Positions 7,675 to 16,275 are shown, numbered from the stretch's first letter. The stretch is 28,697 nt of DNA from Hyphomicrobiales bacterium (GCA_015654965.1 JAATGD010000209.1:1-28697), one strand, 5' to 3'. Made by a program: numbers and translations. The notes: generated by a model from the sequence alone, not told the origin.

Positions 7675-8529
7675 ATGAAAACTTTCAAAACGATCATCGG
7701 CATTGTTGCCGCAACCTGCCTGCTGGGGTCTGTCCCGGCAGGCGCCAAGGACTGGACCCACGTCAATGTGGGCATTGAAGGCGCTTTCCCGCCATGGAAT
7801 ACACTGGATTCCAAGGGACAATTGTCAGGTCTTGATGTCGATCTGATCAATGATCTATGCAAGCGCGCTGCGGTGGAATGCTCGCTCCAGTCCGGCGAGT
7901 GGAGCGCTATGATACCGAGCCTGAATGCCGGTAAGTTCGATCTGATCATGACGCTTGGCATCAACGAAAAGCGCAAGCAGGTCGTTGACTTCACGCTTCC
8001 CTATGCCTCGGGTGTCGCAACCTTCATCGTGCTCAAGGATAGTGATCTGGCAAAACTGCCGATGACGGGCGAACGCCTCAACCTCAACGACAAGGAAAAA
8101 GCTGATCCGGTCATGACAGAAATCGGCACGCTCATCAAAGGCAAGTCGATAGGTGTCATAGCGTCTACCAGTCAGGAACAGCTCGTCAACGCCTATTTCG
8201 GAGATAGCGTAGAGGTTCGCATTTACAAGAATTCCGTAGAGCGCGATCTGGATCTGAAAGCAGGCCGTATCGATGCGGGTTTCGATAGCGGTGTCTATGG
8301 CGCATCCATCCTGTCAAAGCCGGGCAATGAAGATCTTGCCATGGCGGGTCCCTTGATGAAGGGCGCGATGCTCGCAACCGAAGTCGCCATGGGGCTTCGT
8401 AAGGGTGAGACGGAGCTTAAGGAAAAATTCGACAAGGCAATCCGTGAAGCCGCCGCCGCAGGCGTAATAAAGGAAGTCTCCGAGAAATGGAGCAAGCTCG
8501 ACCTTACGCCGTCCTTTACCAACGAATAA
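7675..8529 (+). CDS. Periplasmic amino-acid/opine-type ABC substrate-binding protein (SBP2)
   Basis: A 284-residue family 3 solute-binding protein with a signal peptide of about 24 residues (ending PAGA). It is a clear paralog of SBP1: both have the GEWS segment, IPSLNAGKFDL, LPxTGERLxLNDKxKADPV, YFGDxVxVRxYK and the ending KLDLTP-like. The carboxylate-binding Arg lies in NEKRKQ. The lobe 2 motif reads GRIDAGFDSG, again with Asp one position earlier than in LAO/HisJ. The ATG follows AAAAGGGGA. It lies between the AbgB-like hydrolase and the permeases, with a stable inverted repeat just after its stop, as often seen where the binding protein is made in excess over the membrane parts. Confidence 0.92.
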   Translation: MKTFKTIIGIVAATCLLGSVPAGAKDWTHVNVGIEGAFPPWNTLDSKGQLSGLDVDLINDLCKRAAVECSLQSGEWSAMIPSLNAGKFDLIMTLGINEKRKQVVDFTLPYASGVATFIVLKDSDLAKLPMTGERLNLNDKEKADPVMTEIGTLIKGKSIGVIASTSQEQLVNAYFGDSVEVRIYKNSVERDLDLKAGRIDAGFDSGVYGASILSKPGNEDLAMAGPLMKGAMLATEVAMGLRKGETELKEKFDKAIREAAAAGVIKEVSEKWSKLDLTPSFTNE

Positions 8530-8550
8530 AGACGGATGCTCCCGCTTGTT

Positions 8551-8587
8551 AAGCAGAACCGGATGTTTCATAGCTCTGGTTCTGCTT
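8551..8587 (+). repeat. Inverted repeat between SBP2 and the permease genes
   Basis: Perfect 10-base arms AAGCAGAACC (8551-8560) and GGTTCTGCTT (8578-8587) flank a 17-base loop. No T-run follows, so full termination is unlikely. It could protect the upstream SBP2 message from 3' decay and set a lower level for the downstream permeases. Confidence 0.5.
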
Positions 8588-8690
8588 GAAAAGGCAGACT
8601 GATTGCTTGCGGCTATGCCTGCACAGTATTTCTCCGTGCAATGCTGCGGCGTCAGTTGCCCGTCACATTCAATCTCTTGAAGGCTTCATT

Positions 8691-9410
8691 ATGGATCAGC
8701 CTGGTTTTTTCGATCTGGTCAGCTTTGGTGCTGAAGGATGGGGTGGCGTCCTCCTGAGCGGTGCCGTGATGACTGTCATGATTGCTGTCTGCGGTTATCT
8801 GCTGGGCGGCGTCATTGGCTTGTTGGGTGCATGGGCCAAGATTTCAGGGGGACGGTTTACCCGTGCTTTTGCCAATGGCTACACGACCGTCATACGCGGC
8901 ATTCCCGATCTTCTCGTCATTTACCTGTTCTATTTTGGTGGCAGCGCTGCAATCACCGCCATCGGCAAATGGTTTGGCGCTGGCGGTTTTATCAGCTTCC
9001 CCGGTTTTCTGGCAGGTGCTTGCGCCATCGGCATCACCTCCGGTGCCCAGCAGACGGAAGTGTTTCGCGGGGCGTTTCGTGCCGTGCATCGTGGTGAGCT
9101 TGAAGCTGCAACCGCATGCGGCATGAGCCGCGGGTTGATGCTTCGCCGCATCATCATGCCTTTGACGCTGCGTCATGCCATGCCCGGAATGGGCAATGTG
9201 TGGCAGGTCGTACTCAAGGAATCCGCGCTGGTTTCGGTGACGGGCATGGTTGAACTGATGCGCCAGACCCAGATTGCCGCCGGTTCCACCGGCCTGCCTT
9301 TCTATTTCTATGCAACAGCGGCTGCGATCTATCTGGCGATATCGACGGTTTCCGGTTTGATCCTGCAAAATGCCGAGCGTCATTATTCGCGCGGCGTGAG
9401 GAGGGCATGA
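8691..9410 (+). CDS. Polar amino-acid-type ABC transporter permease (HisQ-like)
   Basis: A 239-residue inner-membrane permease with about five hydrophobic segments and the cytoplasmic EAA loop (LEAATACGMSRGLMLRRIIMP), which contacts the ATPase. I chose the ATG at 8691 because GAAGG stands at the right distance and the protein then begins like other HisQ permeases (FFDLVSFGAEGWGGVLL). The longer open frame from 8586 would add 35 residues with no membrane or domain character and would overlap the upstream inverted repeat. The stop overlaps the next start by 4 bases (ATGA), showing translational coupling. Confidence 0.92.
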   Translation: MDQPGFFDLVSFGAEGWGGVLLSGAVMTVMIAVCGYLLGGVIGLLGAWAKISGGRFTRAFANGYTTVIRGIPDLLVIYLFYFGGSAAITAIGKWFGAGGFISFPGFLAGACAIGITSGAQQTEVFRGAFRAVHRGELEAATACGMSRGLMLRRIIMPLTLRHAMPGMGNVWQVVLKESALVSVTGMVELMRQTQIAAGSTGLPFYFYATAAAIYLAISTVSGLILQNAERHYSRGVRRA

Positions 9411-10132
9411 TGGATTTTGCCTTTGCTTATGAAACATTGGTCAGCCTTTTGTCCGCGGTGCCGCTGACATTGCAGCTGGCGATTAGCGCCACCATGCTCG
9501 GTACGGTTCTGGCGCTGCTTCTGGCGCTCTGCCGCGTGTCGGGCATCAAGCCGCTCGACTGGTTTGCTCGTGGCTATATCTTTGTGTTCCGCGGCACACC
9601 ACTGCTCGTGCAGATATTCCTGATCTATTATGGATTGGGACAGTTCCCGGAAATCCGTAAAAGCTTCATCTGGCCGTTTCTGCGTGAGCCGTACTGGTGC
9701 GCCATTCTCGCTTTGATGCTCAATACGGGTGCCTATGCTGCTGAAATCATTCGCGGCGGCCTTCTTTCCGTCCCGCACGGGCAGATAGAGGCCGCCAAAG
9801 CCTGCGGCATGTCGCGCTTCATGATTTTCAGGCGTGTAACCCTGCCTCTGGCCATACGACAGGCGTTGCCAGCCTATGGAAATGAGGTCATTTCCATGGT
9901 CAAGGCAACCTCGTTGACATCAATCATCACCATGATGGAAGTCACCGGAGTTGCCGCGAAAATCATCTCTGAAACCTACAGGGTCATCGAAGTCTTCGTT
10001 ATTGCCGGTGCCGTCTATCTGGCTATCAATTTCGTTCTCACGCGGCTCGTGGCCATGGCTGAATATGCCTTGAGCCCGCATATGCGCCAGCCGCGAACGA
10101 TGACCGTTTTGCCCAAAGGAAACGTGACATGA
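9407..10132 (+). CDS. Polar amino-acid-type ABC transporter permease (HisM-like)
   Basis: A 241-residue partner permease forming the membrane channel with the preceding HisQ-like protein. It shows the FRGTPLLVQIFLIYYGL motif near the first loops, several membrane spans, and the EAA loop IEAAKACGMSRFMIFRRVTLP. Starts at 9407 and 9410 are both possible, since the protein begins Met-Met. It overlaps the upstream permease and the downstream ATPase gene by 4 bases each, so the three are one tightly coupled unit. Confidence 0.93.
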   Translation: MMDFAFAYETLVSLLSAVPLTLQLAISATMLGTVLALLLALCRVSGIKPLDWFARGYIFVFRGTPLLVQIFLIYYGLGQFPEIRKSFIWPFLREPYWCAILALMLNTGAYAAEIIRGGLLSVPHGQIEAAKACGMSRFMIFRRVTLPLAIRQALPAYGNEVISMVKATSLTSIITMMEVTGVAAKIISETYRVIEVFVIAGAVYLAINFVLTRLVAMAEYALSPHMRQPRTMTVLPKGNVT

Positions 10133-10923
10133 TCAATTCAGGTTCAGCCACGCCAATATCCACGGCCCCCATAGCTATCAGCGTCCGTGATCTGCATAAG
10201 AGTTTTGGCGGTCTTGAGGTTCTCAAGGGCGTCTCCGTCGATGCGCGAGAGGGCGAGGTCGTTTCGATCCTCGGCTCTTCCGGTTCGGGCAAATCCACCA
10301 TGCTGCGCTGCATCAACATGCTGGAAACGCCCGATAGCGGTGTAATCACGGTTGATGGAGAAACCATCGCGCTCAGGAAAACACGCGACGGCAAGACGCA
10401 ACCCGCCGATCGCCGTCAGGTCGAGCGCATTCGTGCGCGCCTTGGCATGGTGTTCCAGAGTTTCAATCTCTGGTCGCACAAGACCGTGCTGGAAAATGTT
10501 ATTGAAGCGCCAGTGCATGTTCTCAAGCGTCCCAGGGCGGAATGCATCGAGGAAGCGGAAGCGCTTCTGAACAAGGTCGGTATCGCCGACAAGCGCAATC
10601 ACTACCCATCGCATCTGTCGGGTGGCCAGCAGCAGCGTGCGGCGATTGCCCGTGCGCTTGCCATGCAGCCCAAGGTCATGCTGTTTGATGAACCGACTTC
10701 GGCGCTCGATCCTGAACTTGTGGGCGAGGTTTTGCGTGTCATGCGCAGCCTTGCCGAAGAAGGGCGCACCATGCTGGTCGTCACCCACGAAATGGGTTTT
10801 GCGCGTGACGTTTCCAGCCGCGTCATCTTTTTGCATCAGGGCGCGATTGAAGAAGAAGGCACGCCTGCCGATGTCTTCACAAACTCAAAGTCCGAACGTT
10901 TCCGTCAATTCATCAAGAAATGA
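10129..10923 (+). CDS. Polar amino-acid-type ABC transporter ATP-binding protein (HisP/OccP-like)
   Basis: A 264-residue ABC ATPase that drives the HisQ/HisM-like channel from the cytoplasm. Seen: Walker A (GSSGSGKST), the Q-loop (GMVFQSFNLWSH), signature (LSGGQQQRAAIARA), Walker B with D-loop (VMLFDEPTSALD) and switch His (VVTHEMGFARD). The insertion RKTRDGKTQPADRRQVERI before the Q-loop is typical of histidine/octopine/nopaline transport ATPases. It has a 4-base overlap with the upstream permease, and SBP3 starts 34 bases after its stop. Confidence 0.95.
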   Translation: MINSGSATPISTAPIAISVRDLHKSFGGLEVLKGVSVDAREGEVVSILGSSGSGKSTMLRCINMLETPDSGVITVDGETIALRKTRDGKTQPADRRQVERIRARLGMVFQSFNLWSHKTVLENVIEAPVHVLKRPRAECIEEAEALLNKVGIADKRNHYPSHLSGGQQQRAAIARALAMQPKVMLFDEPTSALDPELVGEVLRVMRSLAEEGRTMLVVTHEMGFARDVSSRVIFLHQGAIEEEGTPADVFTNSKSERFRQFIKK

Positions 10924-10957
10924 TGTGTTCATCTTATAACGACCCAAGGGGAATAAA

Positions 10958-11812
10958 ATGAAACTGGCTATTAGCGCCTTGCTGACAGGCATTGCAACCG
11001 TTGTCGGGCTTAGCGGCCCTTCGATGGCACAAGAAAAGAAATGGGAAAAGGTGGTCATCGGCACCGAAGGAAGTTTTGCGCCTTACAATCTGACACGACC
11101 CGACGGCACGCTTGATGGATATGATATCGAGCTTGGAAAGCACCTGTGCGAAACCATGAAAATTGAATGCACCTTTGTCGCACAATCCTTCGACGGTATC
11201 ATCCCGGCGCTCAATGCCGGTAAGTTCGATGCCATCATGGCCGGTATGTCGGCGACCGAAAAGCGCAAGGAAGTCATTGCCTTCTCAATGTCTTACGGCA
11301 GCACCGGACAGGCTTTCGCAACGACCAAGGACAACGACCTTGCCAAATTGCCGCTCAAGGGGGAGCTGTTTTCGCTCGCCACCAACGAGCAGGGCGCGAT
11401 GAAGGCGCTCGATGAAATCAAGCCAGCCTTACAGGGAAAGACGATTGGTGTGCAGACAGCTTCCATGGCGGCGCGCTTTGCGGAAGAATATCTCAAAGGC
11501 GTTGTGGATGTGCGCGAATACAAGACCACGGAGCAGCATGATCTTGACCTGCAATCAGGCCGTGTCGATTTTGTCATGGCTTCGATGGGATATCTGACGA
11601 CGGCTATCGGCAAATCAGCCAATTCGGACATGACCATTACAGGCCCGCGTTTCCAGGGTGGTTTCCTTGGTGCTGGAAGTTCGGTCGGTTTGCGCAAGAG
11701 CGACCCGGAACTGAAAGAAATGTTTGATAAAGCAATTGAGACCGCCAAGGCTGACGGTACGGTCAAGCGTCTTTCAGAAAAATGGTTCGGCTTCGATCTG
11801 ACCCCGCAGTAA
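10958..11812 (+). CDS. Periplasmic opine/amino-acid-type ABC substrate-binding protein (SBP3)
   Basis: A 284-residue family 3 solute-binding protein with a signal peptide of about 24 residues (ending PSMA). It is more distant from SBP1 and SBP2 than they are from each other. It shows IGTEGSFAPYNLTRPDG, IIPALNAGKFDAIMAGMS and TEKRKE (Arg103, carboxylate binding), the linker insertion (LPLKGELFSLATNEQG) and the ending EKWFGFDLTPQ. Lobe 2 reads GRVDFVMASM: Ala208-Ser209 stand where LAO/HisJ/GlnH proteins carry the ligand-amine Asp. As I recall, NocT also has Ala-Ser there, which suggests a ligand with a substituted amine. The ATG follows AAGGGGAA. It is the last gene of the operon, followed by a hairpin. 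Confidence 0.92.
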   Translation: MKLAISALLTGIATVVGLSGPSMAQEKKWEKVVIGTEGSFAPYNLTRPDGTLDGYDIELGKHLCETMKIECTFVAQSFDGIIPALNAGKFDAIMAGMSATEKRKEVIAFSMSYGSTGQAFATTKDNDLAKLPLKGELFSLATNEQGAMKALDEIKPALQGKTIGVQTASMAARFAEEYLKGVVDVREYKTTEQHDLDLQSGRVDFVMASMGYLTTAIGKSANSDMTITGPRFQGGFLGAGSSVGLRKSDPELKEMFDKAIETAKADGTVKRLSEKWFGFDLTPQ

Positions 11813-11843
11813 TCTTGCAGGGCGCTATATAGTCGCGATATAT

Positions 11844-11888
11844 GGGCTTGTCAGGAAATCGTTTGGCACGATTTGACAGCCCGTTTTC
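11844..11888 (+). terminator. Probable terminator after SBP3
   Basis: An imperfect inverted repeat (GGGCTTGTCAGGAAATCG paired to CGATTTGACAGCCC with small bulges, loop TTTGGCA) is followed by GTTTTCG. It ends the module B operon. The T-run is short, so efficiency is uncertain. Confidence 0.55.
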
Positions 11889-11995
11889 GTATTATTTCAC
11901 AGCCTGTCCATAAGTGCGCTTTACTTCCAGCTGTAGCGTGTGCGGCAATGCTTTAATCCGATTTCAAGTTATCTGGCTGGATATGAGTGCATCAA

Positions 11996-12778
11996 TTAAA
12001 GTGGTGCCGCGATAAGATGGCCGGTGGAGGCGTGACGCATGACCTCCATCGGAACGCCGTATATTTCATGCAGCCGATCCGGCTCCATGATACCTGCCGG
12101 TGTTGATTGCGCAATCAGATTGCCGCTATGCAGCGCGAAAATCGAATTGCAAAAGCGTGCGGCCATATTCACGTCATGCAGCACGATGAACACGCTCAAC
12201 TGCTTTTCCTGCGAGAGTTTTTGAACGAGTGACAGTACTTCCAGCTGATGCGCGATATCGAGCGCCGATGTCGGTTCATCAAGAAGCAGGCATTGCGCAT
12301 CTTGTGCCACCAGCATGGCAATCCATACGCGCTGGCGCTCACCACCCGAAAGCGTGTCGACAAGCCGGTCAGCGAAGGAAGAAATCCCGGTCAGCTCAAT
12401 GGCTTCCTCGACCTTTTTCCGGTCAGTATCGCCAAAGCGTCCCAACGCGCCATGCCACGGATAGCGGCCAAGTGCGACCAGTTCCTTGACGAGCACACCC
12501 GACGCCTGAGCCGTATATTGCGGCAGGTAAGCAAGTTTGCGGGCAAATTCGCGGTCCCCCCATGCATCCAGATTTTTGCCTGCGAAATGAATCGTGCCGC
12601 CTGAGGCCGGCTGCTGTCGCGCAAGGATTTTCAGAAGCGTGGATTTTCCCGAACCATTATGCCCGATGAGCGCCGTCACACTGCCCGCCGGTATCGACAT
12701 GGTCAAAGGTTTCAGCAAATCGCGTCCTGCGACCGAGAAGCTGACATTTTCCAGTTCGAACAAGGGCGAAATCATCAA
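11996..12778 (-). CDS. fhuC: Iron-siderophore ABC transporter ATP-binding protein (FhuC/FepC type)
   Basis: A 260-residue ATPase of the siderophore/heme/B12 class. Seen: Walker A (GHNGSGKST), the FARKLAYLPQ Q-loop, VLVKELVALGRYPWHG typical of FhuC/FepC, signature (LSGGERQRVWIA), Walker B (CLLLDEPTSALD) and switch His (VLHDVNMAARFC). No cognate FhuB permease or FhuD binding protein is visible downstream on its strand: it is followed by about 180 bases and then the convergent SBP3 terminator. It must therefore pair with parts encoded elsewhere or be a remnant. It is divergent from the AraC regulator and receptor genes, which supports a siderophore role. The symbol is tentative. Confidence 0.85.
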   Translation of the reverse strand: MMISPLFELENVSFSVAGRDLLKPLTMSIPAGSVTALIGHNGSGKSTLLKILARQQPASGGTIHFAGKNLDAWGDREFARKLAYLPQYTAQASGVLVKELVALGRYPWHGALGRFGDTDRKKVEEAIELTGISSFADRLVDTLSGGERQRVWIAMLVAQDAQCLLLDEPTSALDIAHQLEVLSLVQKLSQEKQLSVFIVLHDVNMAARFCNSIFALHSGNLIAQSTPAGIMEPDRLHEIYGVPMEVMRHASTGHLIAAPL

Positions 12779-12846
12779 TCATCATCCTGTTTGCGGGTAT
12801 TTGTGGCTGCAATAACCCAGCATCATGAAAGTTGCCAGAAAAAGAT

Positions 12847-12869
12847 GAGTAATATATACATATTTACTC
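12847..12869. promoter_or_regulatory. Inverted repeat GAGTAA-N11-TTACTC between divergent siderophore genes
   Basis: Six-base arms (12847-12852 and 12864-12869) flank an AT-rich centre in the 129-base spacer between fhuC and the AraC gene. The position suits an operator for both promoters. It does not resemble a canonical Fur box or the Irr ICE motif as I know them. Confidence 0.45.
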
Positions 12870-12907
12870 GTGCAGGCAGTTAAAGCTGGATAGTCGGGAA
12901 AGATATA

Positions 12908-13795
12908 TTGGGTTTTCATCCGAATATGAAGAGCCGTATCGAAGGCGTCAGTTTGCTTGACGATCTTCACTATCGGTCATGGAATGGTGCCATCGCCGAT
13001 CTCTGGTCGGTGGAATGCAGCGCATCCGCGCATGGCGAATATATTTCCGAAGTACCGCGTCTCGTGCATGTTTTTGAAAGTCAGGGCATTCTGGATATTC
13101 GCTCCTTGAGCAGGACGCGCAACAAGGAACAGGTTCCGGCACAGGCTCAAAATACCTCGCGATTGTTCTATATACCGGCAGGCATGACAATCTGGAGTGA
13201 AACGACGCAGCCCGGACGTATGCGACATTTGGATGTGCATCTGGATATCCCGGTGCTTGAACAGAAATTTGGTGGTGCTCTGGATAAAAACGCTGTCGAG
13301 CGTCCCCGCTTGTTGTTTTCAAATGCGAAAATCGAACAGTTGAGCATGCTGCTGGTCGAGGAATGTCTTTCGCATGCGCCCTTGCATGATCTTTATGGCG
13401 AGGGACTAATCAATGCGCTCGTGACTGAACTGTTTCATGTTCAGGCGCAGGAGAAGGCACTTGCCAGCAAGCTGTCGTCATGGCGGCTGCGGCGCGTGAC
13501 CGATTTCATTGAAGACAATTTTGCCCGCATCATTCGCTTGCAGGAACTGGCTGATCTTACTGGTCTGTCCGAAACCTATTTTTGCAGCGCCTTCAAGGCT
13601 TCGACGGGTGTCTCGCCTCATACATGGCAGATGAAGCGGCGCATCGCCCGCGCTCAGGCGATTTTGGTAGAATCCCCCGTTTCATTGACGCAAGTCGCAG
13701 CCCTTGTCGGCTTTTCCGATCAGGCCCATTTCACGCGTGTTTTCAAGAAGCTGAGCGGTACGACGCCTGCCGCATGGCTCAGGCAGCAATTGTAA
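12908..13795 (+). CDS. AraC-family transcriptional regulator, probable siderophore-responsive activator
   Basis: A 295-residue regulator. The C-terminal ~100 residues hold two helix-turn-helix units (RLQELADLTGLSETYFCSAFK and SLTQVAALVGFSDQAHFTRVFK) with the family ending GTTPAAWLR. The N-terminal ~180 residues would bind a ligand; I recognise no specific subfamily there. The start is either the TTG at 12908, which has GGGAAAG at a good distance, or the ATG at 12926, which lacks a clear ribosome site. The position directly upstream of a TonB receptor gene, and divergent from fhuC, matches regulators such as PchR/FoxR that sense the imported siderophore and activate the receptor. Confidence 0.88.
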   Translation: MGFHPNMKSRIEGVSLLDDLHYRSWNGAIADLWSVECSASAHGEYISEVPRLVHVFESQGILDIRSLSRTRNKEQVPAQAQNTSRLFYIPAGMTIWSETTQPGRMRHLDVHLDIPVLEQKFGGALDKNAVERPRLLFSNAKIEQLSMLLVEECLSHAPLHDLYGEGLINALVTELFHVQAQEKALASKLSSWRLRRVTDFIEDNFARIIRLQELADLTGLSETYFCSAFKASTGVSPHTWQMKRRIARAQAILVESPVSLTQVAALVGFSDQAHFTRVFKKLSGTTPAAWLRQQL

Positions 13796-13898
13796 TAAAG
13801 CAACACTCTTCCCCGGTTTTATCTGCGAATTCTGTCATGAGCGGAAGATCGTTCAACGGGACGCAAAATCAGACAATCCGAAGATTTTAAGTTGATGT

Positions 13899-13923
13899 AA
13901 GCGGTCATATTAAGTGGCCGCTT
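13899..13923 (+). repeat. Hairpin in the receptor gene leader
   Basis: Nine-base arms AAGCGGTCA (13899-13907) and TGGCCGCTT (13915-13923) pair with one G-T pair around a 7-base loop, 43 bases before the receptor start. It may end the araC transcript or shape the receptor leader; there is no T-run. Confidence 0.4.
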
Positions 13924-13965
13924 TGCGGTGCTGCAATTGTATTCAAATGTTGTAGAGGGGCATCC

Positions 13966-16144
13966 ATGATGCGGTCGATGAAGCCGAAACTTCTCGCGGT
14001 TCTGGCAAGCGGAACAGCGCTTGCCGCCCTTCCTGCCTTGGCGCAGGAAGCAAGCACGTCAGTTAATCTCGATACTGTCGTTATCCAGTCGGACAGCAAT
14101 AGTCGAGGCACACGGGCAGAAGGCTTTGCTCCGCTCAAGGGCTTTGTGCCGGGGGTCACGACAACAGGGTCCAAGGACGCGGTTGCAGTGGAAAAGATAC
14201 CGCAATCCGTTTCAGTTATCGGGCACGAGCAGATCGATGCAACCGGCGCGCAGAAAGTTGATGAAGCGCTTCGTTATACGGCTGGCGTTTTTGCCCAGCC
14301 TTTCGGTGTCGATAATGATACGAACTGGTTTTATATCCGCGGCTTCGATGCAACCGGATCGGGAACATATCTCGATGGATTGCAGAATTACAGCTACGGT
14401 TTTGGCGCATTCCTGATCGACAGCTTTGGCCTTGAACGCATTGAAGTCATGAAGGGCGCATCTTCTGCGCTTTATGGTGGCGCAAATCCGGGCGGTATCG
14501 TCAATTATATCAGCAAACGCCCGACAGGCGAACGTGTGCGTTATCTCGAAGCCGGGATCAACAGTTATGGCAATGGCTATGTTGGCTTCGATATCGGTGA
14601 CAAGGCCAGCGAAACGGTCAATTACCGCGTCAATGGCAAGATACAGGGCGGTGACAATTACACCGATTTTGCCGAAGAATTTCGTGGCGTCATTTCACCC
14701 AGCATCCAGTTCAAGCCGGATGAGGCGACATCGCTTACCATTCTTGCCAATTATACCTATCTTGACCTGACCCATGATGGTGGCGGTTTCCTGCCTTATT
14801 ACGGTACGGTCGTGCCGACCGAGTTCGGCAGGATTTCACGTAAAATCAATCTTACCGAGCGGGATGTCGATTACTATACGCGTAAACAATTCTCCATCGG
14901 TTATGAGCTCGAGCACAAGTTCGACAATGACTGGGCCGTGCGCCAGAATGTTCGTTATGGTTATTCGCACGTGAAGGAACGCGCGCCTTACGCCTATGGT
15001 TATGAGGGCTGGCTGGCACAACCGACATCAGGCAACCCGAATGTGACCCGCATTGATTTCAGGCATGATACGGAAGTGAACACCTTCCTCGTTGACAACC
15101 AGCTTGAAGGCAAGGTGACGACGGGCGCAATCGATCATAATGTTGTTTGGCGTGGAATATAAATATTTCCGCATCAAGCATGTGCAGCAGTCCGGTTCAT
15201 CGACGCTAATCAATCCTTACGACCCGATCTATGGTGCGACGCAACCTGAAATGTATGATCCCTATATCGATCAGGATTTGAAGCGTAACCAGATTGGCGT
15301 CTATGCGCAGGACCGCATGGAGTTCGGTGATGGCTGGATCGTCACGCTCAATGGCCGTTATGATTATGTGAATACCAAGGCCGATGGGCTGCCAAGCTAT
15401 TCCAACCATGTTGGACGCCTGTCGGGTCGCGCCGGTATCGGCTACGAATTCGATAATGGCATCACACCTTATGTGAGCGCTGCGACCTTCTTCAATCCTC
15501 TGATTGATGAGCTTTCCCGCACGACAAGTGGATCGACGGTCATCATCGATCCGGCAAAACCTGAAACCGGTGTCCAGTACGAGGTTGGTGTCAAATACAG
15601 GCCGGAATTCTTTGATGGCCTGATTACTGCCGCCTATTTCGACCTGACGAAGGAAAATGTTTTGACTGGCCAAAGCGGTGCCAAAATGCAGCTCGGCAAG
15701 GTCAATTCACGCGGCTTTGAGCTGGAAATGCAGGCCAATATCGCTCAAGACTGGAAGCTGACTGCCGCGCTGACTGCATACGACCTAAAGGTCAAGGAAG
15801 ATCAAGACACCACCATAATCGGCAACCGACCTTATCTTCTACCGGAACAGCAGGCGTCATTGTTTGTCGAATACACGGTGCCGCATGGCGTTCTGGAAGG
15901 TGTGACCCTTGGCGGTGGCGTACGGTATATCGGCTCGTCCTATGCAGATGCGGAAAACAAGCTCAAGGTGCCTTCCGCAACGGTTGCAGACTTGAAACTG
16001 GGCTATGAAAAAGACAATTGGGGTGTCGATCTCAACATCACCAATCTCTTCGACAAGGAATATGTCGCGGGTTGTCAGGGTGTCTATACCTGTGGATATG
16101 CAGAAGGCCGCAAGGCATTGTTCAAGTTCCACACCAAGTGGTAA
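13966..16144 (+). pseudogene. fhuA: TonB-dependent siderophore receptor (FhuA/FoxA type), frameshifted
   Basis: Outer-membrane ferric-siderophore receptor of about 725 residues, split over two frames. Part 1 (13966-15162, 398 residues) has a signal peptide (ending LPALA), a TonB box (DTVVI), the plug start (IPQSVSVIGHEQI) and the IRGFD and NPGGIVNYISKRP plug motifs, then early barrel strands. Part 2 (open from 15140, stop at 16144) continues the barrel with SIGYELEHK-like strands, the family motif PETGVQYEVGVKYRPEF, and ends in NLFDKEYVAGC and the C-terminal aromatic residue. The join is near 15142-15148, where DHNV in frame one should run into LFGVEYKY in frame two. This fits loss of two bases or gain of one. 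The ATG follows GAGGGG. Without frame repair neither half would make a receptor. The symbol is tentative. Confidence 0.85.
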
Positions 16145-16241
16145 ATTACAGGTGCTGACAGCATTCTTCATGCAGCAGTTGGTATCATGCTGAACTGTTG
16201 CGAGGACTTCTGACTATTGTGATGAATTTCAACCAGATATC

Positions 16242-16275
16242 AAGCTCCCCAAAGATTTGGGGAGCTTTGTCGTTT
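16242..16275 (+). terminator. Terminator after the receptor gene
   Basis: A strong hairpin with arms AAGCTCCCCAAA (16242-16253) and TTTGGGGAGCTT (16256-16267), followed by TGTCGTTT. The inner bases probably open to form a four-base loop. Confidence 0.75.

Noticed and set aside
8586..8690. Longer N-terminus for the HisQ-like permease
   Set aside because: The extra 35 residues lack membrane or signal character and overlap the inverted repeat; the ATG at 8691 has a ribosome site.
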